From Alteromonas sp. MMG017 (GTDB lineage: Bacteria; Pseudomonadota; Gammaproteobacteria; Enterobacterales; Alteromonadaceae), in assembly GCF_018100795.1 (NCBI RefSeq), contig NZ_JAGJDY010000001.1:434001-498000 (forward strand): a stretch of DNA of 64,000 nucleotides, given 5' to 3'. A program made the position numbers and the translations under genes. Below are positions 48,369-56,936 of the stretch, piece by piece. Position 1 is the first letter of the stretch. Each line of letters starts with the position of its first letter. Below the pieces are notes generated by a model, which ran no database searches, had not been told where the DNA came from, and worked only from the letters and a program-made list of their open reading frames with translations.

Positions 48369-49133
48369 ATGGAAACGTTAAAAGCAAAATCAAAAGCGCC
48401 GGCTGTAGATGCCTCTATTTTAATGATGAATTTAATTGCTACGTCATCATACCCTTTGACCCTTTCGGAAATTTGCTCTCAGCTAGATATGCCGCCGGCC
48501 AGTGGGCACCGTATTATTAACGCGTTGTTAGAACATCAGATGATTGCATTGGATCCAAATCGTAAAAAAGCCTACTGCATTGGTTCTAAAATCTTTCAAA
48601 TTGCGTCCACCATATACAACAAACAAAGCATCATCCCGTTCTTCTATCCCGTGGCTGAAATTTTAAAAAACGAAATTCATAAATCTATTTTTTTATATTC
48701 CCCAGTAGGCAATCGGGTGGTAACAGTAGCAAAGGTAGACTCTTCACTGAGTGGCCCTTTAACCTTCCATTTAGGGCAAACCACCGCCATGCACTGTTCT
48801 GCATCTGGGGTGGCCATTTTGTCTATGCAATCTCCAGTACTACAAAAAAATTACTTTGATGTAGAGCAAAAGCACGACCCTAGCATCACCAATCAGTTGC
48901 CAAAGATACACGAGGAGTTAGCGCGTGCTAAACGCTTGGGGTATGCGGTTACTCAGCGAGAGAACGGTAGCCATTATTGCTGCATTGCCGCGCCAGTATT
49001 GAATTTGAGAAACGAGCCTATTGCGGCAATAAGTGTAGTGATAAACGCTGATTTTTTAAGTAAACAAAGCGCCCGAGACTATTCAAAAAACCTTGTGCAA
49101 GCCGCTCGCCAGTTGTCTGCCCACATCGTTTAG
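48369..49133 (+). CDS. IclR-family transcriptional regulator
   Basis: A 254-residue regulator with an N-terminal winged helix (about 15-75; L-T-L-S-E-I-C-S-Q-L-D, then S-G-H-R-I-I-N-A-L-L) and the IclR effector domain (G-Q-T-T-A-M-H-C-S-A-S-G, then G-Y-A-V-T-Q-R-E-N-G). It is divergent from the AldA-dehydratase-GMC genes and probably controls them in response to a small acid; IclR proteins are common regulators of sugar-acid and aromatic catabolism. Confidence 0.9.
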   Translation: METLKAKSKAPAVDASILMMNLIATSSYPLTLSEICSQLDMPPASGHRIINALLEHQMIALDPNRKKAYCIGSKIFQIASTIYNKQSIIPFFYPVAEILKNEIHKSIFLYSPVGNRVVTVAKVDSSLSGPLTFHLGQTTAMHCSASGVAILSMQSPVLQKNYFDVEQKHDPSITNQLPKIHEELARAKRLGYAVTQRENGSHYCCIAAPVLNLRNEPIAAISVVINADFLSKQSARDYSKNLVQAARQLSAHIV

Positions 49134-49482
49134 CTATAGCGGCACCCTTTAGTATCTATCCATTAATACTGTCACGGTGCAAAGGCATACTGTTTCCTAT
49201 ACCTCTTCGTTTTCCTATACCTCTTCGCTTTTTAAACTTCTTCGTTTTGCCCGCTTCATTCCTATTTCGTCCTTACCTCACTTTTGCTTTCCCCCTGCTT
49301 TGTAGGGCCTCGGATAACCAAAAAGTGATTGGTTAGAAAAATTAACCATACACCCAAAATTAATCATTTTTACCTAATCCATTTTTATATAACTATCGGT
49401 TTTCTTGAAGTTATACGAACTTCAACAGGCCAACAGCTGTGCTTTGCAATGGCACACCGCAATATAATAAAAAGGTAAACAC
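49134..49482. other. 349-bp intergenic region with a short tandem repeat
   Basis: No gene seen. It holds two tandem copies of an 18-bp unit (49193-49228) and, further right, an imperfect dyad TGGTTA-N7-TAACCA (49330-49348) that may belong to the promoter of the dehydrogenase gene at 49483. Confidence 0.5.
49193..49228. repeat. Two tandem copies of an 18-bp unit
   Basis: TTTCCTATACCTCTTCG occurs at 49193-49209 and 49211-49227, with a related CTTCTTCGTTTT shortly after. It lies 60 bp after the IclR stop. Confidence 0.65.
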
Positions 49483-50448
49483 ATGAAGATAGGATTCATC
49501 GGATTAGGTAATGTGGGTGGCAAATTAGCAGGGAGCTTAATACGTAACGGCTGCGACCTTACCGTTAGAGATTTAAATCCAGAATTCGTCGCAGACTTTG
49601 TTGCACGTGGCGCCAAGTCTGCCGACTCAGCAAAAGAGATAGCTGAAAAGTGTGATGTTATATTCACATGTTTGCCTTCTCCAGCCGCGTGTTCTCACGT
49701 TATGGAAGCCGAAGACGGCGTGTTGGCAGGTATTAGCCCAGGTAAGATTTGGCTAGAGATGAGTACAACCGATGAAGCTGAAGTTCGCCGCATTGGCGCC
49801 TTGGTAAAAGAAAAAGGTGCCATGCCTGTCGATTGCCCCGTATCTGGAGGCTGCCATCGTGCCGACACGGGTAACATCTCTATTTTTGCAGGCTGCGACC
49901 GTGAAGCGTTCGATACCGTTCTACCTATTTTGACCATTATGGGCAGACGTGTGCTTCACACAGGCGAGCTTGGTTCAGCATCAACCCTAAAAGTAGTAAC
50001 TAACTACCTATGTACTGTGCACCTTGCTGCATTGTCAGAGGCATTAACGGTTTCTAAAGTGATGGGTATGGACATGAACGTAGCCTATGAAGCCATTAAG
50101 GCGTCGTCGGGTAATTCATTCGTTCACGAAACTGAATCTCAGGTAATACTTAACGGTAGCCGTGATATTGGCTTTACTATGGATTTAGTATCTAAAGATG
50201 TGGGTCTGTTTGATGAAGTGGCAAAGCGCGCAGGCATACCTTTAGAGCTTGCACCTTTAATGGTAGATATATTTAAAGATGGTGAAGAGCGCTACGGCCC
50301 TCGTGAATATTCGCCTAATATCATTCGCAGAATGGAAGATGCTTGCGACGTTAAAGTACTTGGTAAAGGCTTTCCGGCGTTTATGGTTGACGACGAGCCA
50401 GAAGAAAAAGGCTACGAAGTTGTGGTACCACTAAGAAGCGATTACTAA
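49483..50448 (+). CDS. Beta-hydroxyacid dehydrogenase (3-hydroxyisobutyrate dehydrogenase-like)
   Basis: A 321-residue NAD(P)-dependent dehydrogenase. Seen: G-L-G-N-V-G-G-K-L-A loop, D-C-P-V-S-G-G-C substrate motif, and catalytic Lys in S-T-L-K-V-V-T-N-Y-L. It is about 25 residues longer than MmsB, with an acidic tail ending in V-V-P-L-R-S-D-Y. In this neighbourhood a tartronate-semialdehyde-reductase or hydroxy-acid oxidation role is possible but unproven. GC and codon use look like the surroundings. Confidence 0.88.
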   Translation: MKIGFIGLGNVGGKLAGSLIRNGCDLTVRDLNPEFVADFVARGAKSADSAKEIAEKCDVIFTCLPSPAACSHVMEAEDGVLAGISPGKIWLEMSTTDEAEVRRIGALVKEKGAMPVDCPVSGGCHRADTGNISIFAGCDREAFDTVLPILTIMGRRVLHTGELGSASTLKVVTNYLCTVHLAALSEALTVSKVMGMDMNVAYEAIKASSGNSFVHETESQVILNGSRDIGFTMDLVSKDVGLFDEVAKRAGIPLELAPLMVDIFKDGEERYGPREYSPNIIRRMEDACDVKVLGKGFPAFMVDDEPEEKGYEVVVPLRSDY

Positions 50449-50533
50449 AGCCAATATTTCCCTTTATCGATCGCTTAACTAAGCGTTAAATAAGAAGTAA
50501 ATAGGAAAAATTGCACTAGGCGGCACCTTTATT

Positions 50534-50566
50534 AGAAGGCAACCTGAACGGGTTGCCTTCATCTTA
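50534..50566 (+). terminator. Terminator-like hairpin
   Basis: AAGGCAACC (50536-50544) pairs with GGTTGCCTT (50551-50559), 88 bp after the dehydrogenase stop. The following bases are only moderately T-rich. Confidence 0.65.
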
Positions 50567-50711
50567 TTGGCTTAAGATTAGTACCTTTAAGCATATGTGT
50601 TTAGGGGTAAAAACAGTTGCTTCAGCGAGTCTATCTGTAGTTATTAGTTGGATTTTACGCCATTGTTTGGTAGTTATGTTGTGATAATTTTTCAATGATA
50701 AAGGTCTTTAA

Positions 50712-51608
50712 ATGGAACGTCGGTTACTTCCGCCACTCAGTACCATAAGCGGTTTTGAGGCCGCTGCACGCAGGCTGAGCCACCGCGCTGCGGCGGAAGA
50801 GTTAAATTTAACGCATCCAGCAATTAGCCATCAAATCAAAAATTTAGAAGAGAATTTAGGGGTAAAATTATTTAATCGCGACGGCAGAAATGTCATTCTT
50901 AGCGATGAAGGAAAGTTGTTTTACCCCTATGTTTTAGAAGCACTTGAGCAACTTGCTTTAGGTGTCGCCACGGTTAAAAAAGCGGTAGAGCACGCGCCAC
51001 TGCGAGTACAAACTTACGTCACCCTATCTATACGCTGGCTGGCTCGCCGATTACCCGCTTTTCACGATGAACACCCCACGGTGAATGTTCAACTTGATAC
51101 CTATGCTTCGAAATGGGAGTTCGACGAAGAGTCTTCCGATGTAGGCATAGTGTTTTGCGAAACCACGCCTTCAGACCGGTATCATTGGGCGCCCATTTTC
51201 GACTCCCGTGTATACGCGGTGTGCAGCCCAACCTTGCTTGAAAAATACAACGGTAAATTAACACCCGAAGATTTATTAGATTTACCCCTACTGTCTGTAG
51301 AAACCGAAGTGGATTATTGGAAGCGGTGGTTTGAGAGCGCTAATCTTACACCCAATGTTATTACACCCTATATGGTGGTAGATACAAAAGCTGTTGCCCT
51401 TGAAATGGCCATTAACAATGAAGGGGTGGCGTTGGTGAATGGGCCCTTTATAGACGACGATTTACGCATGGGTCGATTAGTAAAACCCTGTGAGCATGAA
51501 ACCACGTTTTCTGGAAGCTGGGGCATTATTTGCCGCAAGGAAGACAAAGACAAACCTGATGTTAAACACTTCTTTGACTGGATGCTAAAAATCACTTCCC
51601 AGATGTAG
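50712..51608 (+). CDS. LysR-family regulator, GcvA type
   Basis: A 298-residue LysR regulator whose N-terminus (R-R-L-L-P-P-L-S-T-I-S-G-F-E-A-A-A-R) and helix-turn-helix (T-H-P-A-I-S-H-Q-I-K-N-L-E) match the GcvA branch. GcvA proteins control glycine cleavage and related one-carbon genes, which fits the adjacent serine dehydratase and sarcosine genes. It converges on sdaA with a 37-bp gap. Its target here is inferred. Confidence 0.88.
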   Translation: MERRLLPPLSTISGFEAAARRLSHRAAAEELNLTHPAISHQIKNLEENLGVKLFNRDGRNVILSDEGKLFYPYVLEALEQLALGVATVKKAVEHAPLRVQTYVTLSIRWLARRLPAFHDEHPTVNVQLDTYASKWEFDEESSDVGIVFCETTPSDRYHWAPIFDSRVYAVCSPTLLEKYNGKLTPEDLLDLPLLSVETEVDYWKRWFESANLTPNVITPYMVVDTKAVALEMAINNEGVALVNGPFIDDDLRMGRLVKPCEHETTFSGSWGIICRKEDKDKPDVKHFFDWMLKITSQM

Positions 51609-51645
51609 TGTAAGGCCTGAAAGTCTTATTTGCCGAGGGCACTAT

Positions 51646-53019
51646 TTAGCATTCTATAATATTGACCGCTAGGCCTCCGCGAGCGGTTTCCTTGTATTTT
51701 GACTTCATATCATTGCCGGTTTCAAGCATGGTTTTAATCACTTTATCGAGAGAGACTTTTTGATCGCCGTTGCCCCGAAGCGCCAGTCGAGAGGCATTAA
51801 TCGCTTTTATTGCTCCCATCGCGTTTCTTTCAATACAAGGTACTTGTACTAAGCCACCTACAGGGTCGCAGGTTAGCCCTAAGTTATGCTCCATGCCAAT
51901 TTCAGCCGCATTCTCAACTTCGCTTACCGTGCCCCCAAGTATCTCGGTTAACGCTCCAGCGGCCATAGAGCAAGCCACACCCACTTCACCCTGGCAACCT
52001 ACCTCAGCCCCAGAAATAGACGCATTCTTCTTGTATAAAATGCCAATGGCCGCTGCCGTCAGTAGATACCGTACCGCAATATCTTCATCTACTGGGCGAA
52101 CAAACTTTTCATAGTAATGCAGTACGGCAGGAATAATACCCGCCGCACCATTAGTAGGGGCAGTAACCACTCGGCCACCTGCCGCATTTTCTTCATTTAC
52201 TGCCAATGCGAATAGGTTAACCCAGTCCATTGCCTGCATAGGGTCGCAGGTACGTTCATTTTGAAGTCGGCGGAATAACTTAGGGGCACGCCGTGTCACT
52301 TTTAAGCCACCAGGTAAAATTCCCTCGTTGGCAATACCATTAGATACGCAGGTTTGCATGACCTGCCATAGATGCCATAGCTTCTGTTTAACTTCACGAT
52401 TACTACACACTACGCTTTCATTCGCCAGCATCAGAGAACTAATACATAACCCGTGTTCTTTACATAAACGCAGTAATTCAGACGCAGAGGAAAAAGGGTA
52501 AGGTACGCTTTTATCGTCTTGTTCCACCGCAGCGGCCTTTTCTTGATGAAAGTCTTCTTCCCGCAATATAAAACCGCCACCAATGGAATAGTAACTTTGA
52601 CTAGCAACGATGCGTTGCCCTTGAAGCCCATGGAAGGTTAAACCGTTTGCGTGAAGGGGCAGTGTTTTACGGCGATGAAATACAATAGCGTTTTCACGCT
52701 TAAAAATAACTTGACGCTGACCATGCAATTTTAGCCATTGTTGATGTGCAATATCAGCCAAATTGCGCTCGACACTTTCTATCTCGATAGACTCTGGGGT
52801 AAAACCTTGAAGGCCCAATATAACCGCCTTTCCCGTGCCATGCCCTTTACCCGTTTGCCCTAGCGAACCAAACAACTCTACACGTATCTCATCAACCTGT
52901 TCAAACAGTTGAAGGTGTTTAAGCTGTTCACAAAAGGCGATACCAGCTCGCATGGGCCCAACGGTATGAGAACTTGACGGCCCTATACCAATACTGAACA
53001 TATCGAAGACGCTGATCAT
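51646..53019 (-). CDS. sdaA: L-serine dehydratase (iron-sulfur, single chain)
   Basis: A 457-residue 4Fe-4S enzyme deaminating L-serine to pyruvate. Seen: the N-terminal [13 protein letters not shown] segment, and the C-terminal cluster and substrate region [14 protein letters not shown] and [14 protein letters not shown]. Length fits E. coli SdaA/SdaB. In this region it would drain serine made by GlyA from sarcosine-derived glycine and methylene-THF. It is read away from the BCCT gene across 617 bp. Confidence 0.95.
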   Translation of the reverse strand: MISVFDMFSIGIGPSSSHTVGPMRAGIAFCEQLKHLQLFEQVDEIRVELFGSLGQTGKGHGTGKAVILGLQGFTPESIEIESVERNLADIAHQQWLKLHGQRQVIFKRENAIVFHRRKTLPLHANGLTFHGLQGQRIVASQSYYSIGGGFILREEDFHQEKAAAVEQDDKSVPYPFSSASELLRLCKEHGLCISSLMLANESVVCSNREVKQKLWHLWQVMQTCVSNGIANEGILPGGLKVTRRAPKLFRRLQNERTCDPMQAMDWVNLFALAVNEENAAGGRVVTAPTNGAAGIIPAVLHYYEKFVRPVDEDIAVRYLLTAAAIGILYKKNASISGAEVGCQGEVGVACSMAAGALTEILGGTVSEVENAAEIGMEHNLGLTCDPVGGLVQVPCIERNAMGAIKAINASRLALRGNGDQKVSLDKVIKTMLETGNDMKSKYKETARGGLAVNIIEC

Positions 53020-53636
53020 GGCTTACTCGTTAAATTAATTTTTACCCTGAATGGCCGTCTATTAAAGCACTGTAGATATGTTTCACTTTTCCAATCAAGA
53101 CATTTACCGGTTCATATAAGACATACAAATTTTATTTCTATATACTAAAAATTGGTTTGTATTAATTCCAAACTAAAAAAACGTGAAAATTGGTAAAGCC
53201 AGAGAAAAACTCAGATCTAATTAAAAAATGCTAAATGATTTACAAGCTTAAAAATTAATTTTTATAACCAGATAATCAACGGTAGTAATTTTTTAAATTT
53301 GTAGCGACGTATTTAGAAAGTTATGAGTCGTTATAATCAATATATCAACACCCTTGAATGCTAATCTGGCACGAAGAGCGCTATTCAAGAATAATAGTGA
53401 ACATACTCACTGCCATTATTTGACTACAACAATGGCATCATTAATAAGCAATAACCGAACAAGGTTTGTTCACTTTTCGCAATCGACAAGAAGTTTGGTG
53501 AGAACAAAAATTAGGCACAAACGCACATTCACACTGTGATTGCCATTTACAATATACATTCACCAAATCTTGGCTTTACCTTAAAAATTTAAAGCGCTGC
53601 TTCGTACAGCAAACAATAAGTAAAAGAAGGTAAAAA
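53020..53636. other. 617-bp divergent intergenic region
   Basis: No convincing gene: the 61-codon frame at 53354-53539 lacks a ribosome-binding site and looks random. The region is AT-rich and must hold promoters for sdaA (-) and the BCCT gene (+). TGGCACGAAGAGCGC at 53367-53381 resembles a sigma-54 -24/-12 element except at the -12 TT. No glycine riboswitch was found. Confidence 0.5.
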
Positions 53637-55352
53637 ATGTCTCATAATGCAGCTAAAGCATTAAATGCAAAAAAAGCCCTAGCTAAAACGCCCCCTACAT
53701 GGCTACGCTTCGATTTTAAAAACGATATTAAACACAGCGTATTTTGGCCTCCCTTTTTGCTCCTTCTCGCCGCCATGGTTTTCAGCTTTGTTGATTTAGC
53801 ACACTTCTTGCGCGTGGTTACCAACATAAATGATTGGATATTAGATACCTTCGCATGGTTGTTCAGCTTTTCTACGCTGTGTTTGCTGCTCTCACTTATC
53901 GCCACTTTTTTCTCCCCTTTAGGCAAAATTAGAATTGGTGGTAGCCGTGCTACGCCATTGCTCTCTAAATGGCAGTGGTTTTCTATTACTTTGTGTACCA
54001 CTTTGGCCACCGGCATTTTGTTTTGGAGTGCGGCAGAGCCCATGTTCCATTTCTATGAACCGCCCGTGTCACTCAATATTGAAGCGCAAAGTGAAGCGGC
54101 AGCGGTATTCACCATGGCCACCATGTTTATGCATTGGACGTTCACTCCCTATGCAATCTATTGCTTGCCGGCATTGGTGTTTGCCCTGTGTTTTTATAAC
54201 TTACAAATGCCTTTTTCTCTTGGTTCGTCACTAAGACCATTTTTAGGTAAGTTGATCACCCCAGCTACCGGCAAAGTTATCGATGCTATTGCACTGTTTG
54301 CGTTAGTTGCCGGTATGGCTTCATCGTTAGGCACAGGGGTGTTGATGTTAAGCGGCGGGTTAGAGTCGGTATTAGGGCTGCCCAATACCAAAACCGTAAT
54401 GGCATTAGTGTGTGCCGCCATTGTTATTACCTTCGTGGCATCTGCGGTAAGTGGATTACAAAAAGGTATTGCTAAGCTATCTAACCTGAACGCTAAAATT
54501 TTTATCGTCGCTTGTATATTTGTGCTTTTCTTTGGACCCACCAGCTATGTATTTTCGTTAGGTATTGAAGGGTTAATTGACTATGGCACTCACTTTTTTG
54601 CTAGAAGCCTAAATACTTACACAGGGCCGAACGACGACTGGCCAAAATTATGGATAGTGTTTTATTGGGCAAATTGGTACGCATGGGCACCCGTGGTAGC
54701 GTTATTTTTAGGAAGAATTGCCCGTGGTTATACCGTTAGGCAGTTCATTGTCGTGAACTTAGTACTGCCTGCCTTATTCGCCATGATATGGATGTCTACC
54801 TTTTCTGGCAGCACCTTGTTTTTTGACCAAGAACTAAATGGCGGTATTCGCCAAGCCATGAACGCAAACGGGGCTGAAGGCGCTATTTATTCGCTATTCG
54901 ATAACCTGCCAATTAGCGCTATTGTGGCTACGATTTTCATTTGTATCACGTTTATTTCTTACGTCACTGCGGCGGATTCTAATACCGATACCATGAGTAA
55001 TTTATGCTCTGCAGATACTAATGAACCAGAGACTAACGAGCCAGAAACAGCCGCTAATGTTGAATGCGCCACAGATACTACCGAAGAGGCGAGTGCAAAC
55101 TCTGGCTCATTGTTAATGCTGAAGTTCGTGTGGGGCATTAGCATTGGCGTTATCGCGTGGGTAATGGTGAGTTTTGCCAGCATTGATGGCATTAAGATGA
55201 TGTCGAATTTGGGCGGTTTGCCTGCCATGTTTATCATTATATGCGTAAACGCTTCATTATTCGTGCTGGTATACCGCGTAGTTCGTGGCAATATGCTGGA
55301 ACCGAAGCCAGCTAAAAACCACAGGAATATAGACCCTCCTGAAGGTTTTTAA
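53637..55352 (+). CDS. BCCT-family betaine/carnitine/choline-type transporter
   Basis: A 571-residue sodium- or proton-coupled carrier with 12 predicted membrane segments. Family motifs: W-S-A-A-E-P-M-F-H-F, M-H-W-T-F-T-P-Y-A-I-Y and, at residues 342-350, the TM8 box F-Y-W-A-N-W-Y-A-W. The box usually reads W-A-W-W-x-x-W, so the second Trp is Asn346 here. A Glu/Thr-rich insert (about 459-486; N-E-P-E-T twice) lies in the loop before the last membrane segments. AGAAGG precedes the ATG. The substrate is probably a quaternary amine such as a betaine, judged from family and the sox genes, not proven. Confidence 0.93.
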   Translation: MSHNAAKALNAKKALAKTPPTWLRFDFKNDIKHSVFWPPFLLLLAAMVFSFVDLAHFLRVVTNINDWILDTFAWLFSFSTLCLLLSLIATFFSPLGKIRIGGSRATPLLSKWQWFSITLCTTLATGILFWSAAEPMFHFYEPPVSLNIEAQSEAAAVFTMATMFMHWTFTPYAIYCLPALVFALCFYNLQMPFSLGSSLRPFLGKLITPATGKVIDAIALFALVAGMASSLGTGVLMLSGGLESVLGLPNTKTVMALVCAAIVITFVASAVSGLQKGIAKLSNLNAKIFIVACIFVLFFGPTSYVFSLGIEGLIDYGTHFFARSLNTYTGPNDDWPKLWIVFYWANWYAWAPVVALFLGRIARGYTVRQFIVVNLVLPALFAMIWMSTFSGSTLFFDQELNGGIRQAMNANGAEGAIYSLFDNLPISAIVATIFICITFISYVTAADSNTDTMSNLCSADTNEPETNEPETAANVECATDTTEEASANSGSLLMLKFVWGISIGVIAWVMVSFASIDGIKMMSNLGGLPAMFIIICVNASLFVLVYRVVRGNMLEPKPAKNHRNIDPPEGF

Positions 55353-55427
55353 CTATCCCTAATTAACCGGTTACAGAGATGGCGTTAGAAAACTTACCTA
55401 CTGGCGCCTCTTATATTGAGTAGAGTT

Positions 55428-56780
55428 ATGCGCGTTTTACTTCAATCCATGTTTTCGTTGCTGCTTTCTGCGGCCATTTTACTGATAGGCCACGGTTTAC
55501 AATATACCCTTGTGCCTTTGTATGCCGTTAGCCTTGATTGGGCGCCCTCTACCATAGGCTATATCGGTTCTAGCTATTTTCTTGGCTTCGTATTTGGCTG
55601 TTTAAGTGTGCCAAAGCTTGTGGCTAAAGTAGGTCATATCAGAGTGTTTACTGTATTAATTGCCTTAACTACGGCCTCTATGCTGTTCATTGGCATGGTG
55701 AACCATTTTGAATCGTGGTTGATAGCGCGATTGCTGATGGGTTGGTCGATGGCAGGTATCTACATGGTAATTGAAAGCTGGCTAAACGAGAAAACCAGTA
55801 CTGATCATCGCGGCAGTATACTATCGATATATGCGGTTATTACGTTATTCGCTATCTGTGTAGGGCAATTGTTGGTCGGTTTCGATATTGGCTTTGAAAG
55901 GCTATTCATGCTGGCTGCTGCACTATTGGTATTAGGTATATTACCTATTGGGTTGACCTCTCGCACAGCGCCAAACCCTATCCCAGATATAAAATTTAGC
56001 TTCAAACGTATTATGTCGGTTTCGCAAATTGCCATGGTAGGTGCCTTCCTTGGCGGCTTTGTTACGGGTGGATTTTGGGCATTAGGGCCAGTGGCCGCAG
56101 ACAGCAATGGCCTTGATGCCGGGCAAGTGGGTATTTTTATGGCCGTCACCCTGTTAGGAGGGGCCGCATTGCAATATCCATTAGGTCGATTATCTGACTT
56201 TATCGACCGACGCCTAGTTATTGCGGGCTTAGCTATAGTTGGCTTCATTATTTGTATTATTGCTGTACAGCCATTTTTTGAAGGCCCATCATTTATATTC
56301 ATCACCATGTTTTTATTCGGCGGTTTAGTCTTTCCGCTTTATGCACTGTGCTTAGCCCACGCGAACGATAACACCGACCTTTCGGTGATTGAGATTGGAA
56401 GTGGTGTGTTAATGATGAATAGCTTAGGCAGTGTATTTGGGCCAATAGTGGTGTCTTCGTTAATTAAATACACCCAGCATGCCTTATTTATTGTGTCTGC
56501 CCTCGCCTTCTTCATTTTGGCTTGCTGGACGGTATACCGCATTAAATTCCACAAAGTGGATCGGGAGCACTTCACCCCGTTCGTTAACGTTAGCAAAACG
56601 ACCCATGAGGTTATTGAAGTGGGTATTGATGAAGCAGAGCATGTTGATTCTGAAGTAGCTTCTGCTGTTAAGTCAGTTTCAGAGCCAGAACCAGTAACGG
56701 AATACGTGACCGCTTCTGAACCAGAACAAGACGCTGCAATAGCAGCTTATGATGAGCACGAACCAAAACCAGGTGCTTAG
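55428..56780 (+). CDS. MFS transporter (YcaD-like)
   Basis: About 450 residues with 12 predicted membrane segments, starting L-L-Q-S-M-F-S-L-L-L; the W-L-N-E-K-T loop after the fifth segment and P-L-G-R-L-S-D-F-I-D-R-R between segments 8 and 9 are typical of the YcaD group. The C-terminal 55 residues are an acidic tail rich in Glu-Pro (S-E-P-E-P...H-E-P-K-P-G-A), unusual for the family. The ATG at 55428 is preferred over an in-frame TTG at 55416. It follows the BCCT gene by 75 bp and may be co-transcribed. The substrate is unknown. Confidence 0.88.
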   Translation: MRVLLQSMFSLLLSAAILLIGHGLQYTLVPLYAVSLDWAPSTIGYIGSSYFLGFVFGCLSVPKLVAKVGHIRVFTVLIALTTASMLFIGMVNHFESWLIARLLMGWSMAGIYMVIESWLNEKTSTDHRGSILSIYAVITLFAICVGQLLVGFDIGFERLFMLAAALLVLGILPIGLTSRTAPNPIPDIKFSFKRIMSVSQIAMVGAFLGGFVTGGFWALGPVAADSNGLDAGQVGIFMAVTLLGGAALQYPLGRLSDFIDRRLVIAGLAIVGFIICIIAVQPFFEGPSFIFITMFLFGGLVFPLYALCLAHANDNTDLSVIEIGSGVLMMNSLGSVFGPIVVSSLIKYTQHALFIVSALAFFILACWTVYRIKFHKVDREHFTPFVNVSKTTHEVIEVGIDEAEHVDSEVASAVKSVSEPEPVTEYVTASEPEQDAAIAAYDEHEPKPGA

Positions 56781-56862
56781 GCTAAACCTTAGAAGGCGCG
56801 CAAGCTTAATAAGCAGGCTTTAACGTAAGTCATTCCGGCTGGGCTAACGTAAGAAATAAAGA

Positions 56863-56892
56863 TTGGGGCTAAGCAGTAAAAACTTACCCCAA
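56863..56892 (-). terminator. Terminator of purU
   Basis: In the minus direction TTGGGGTAAG pairs with CTTAGCCCCAA and is followed by TCTTTATTTCTT, 19 bp past the purU stop. Confidence 0.65.
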
Positions 56893-56902
56893 ACTTATAC
56901 TG

Positions 56903-56936
56903 CCGTGGCGTTATTTAGTGAACACCACGGTTTTTT
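56903..56936 (+). terminator. Terminator of the MFS gene, inside the end of purU
   Basis: CCGTGG (56903-56908) and CCACGG (56925-56930) followed by TTTTTT form a + strand terminator for the BCCT-MFS transcript. It overlaps the last codons of the convergent purU. Confidence 0.75.

Noticed and set aside
49330..49348. TGGTTA-N7-TAACCA dyad as a GcvA site
   Set aside because: GcvA sites are known for a CTAAT core; the match here is weak and the AT-rich context makes chance dyads likely, so it is only mentioned with the intergenic region.
53354..53539. 61-codon open frame upstream of the BCCT gene
   Set aside because: No ribosome-binding site, random composition and no similarity I recognise; the region is more likely a promoter.
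53020..53636. Glycine riboswitch before the BCCT gene
   Set aside because: I looked for the conserved glycine aptamer core because of the sarcosine and serine context and did not find it.
55805..56308. 167-codon antisense frame opposite the MFS gene
   Set aside because: It lies inside a well-supported membrane-carrier gene and has shadow-like composition.
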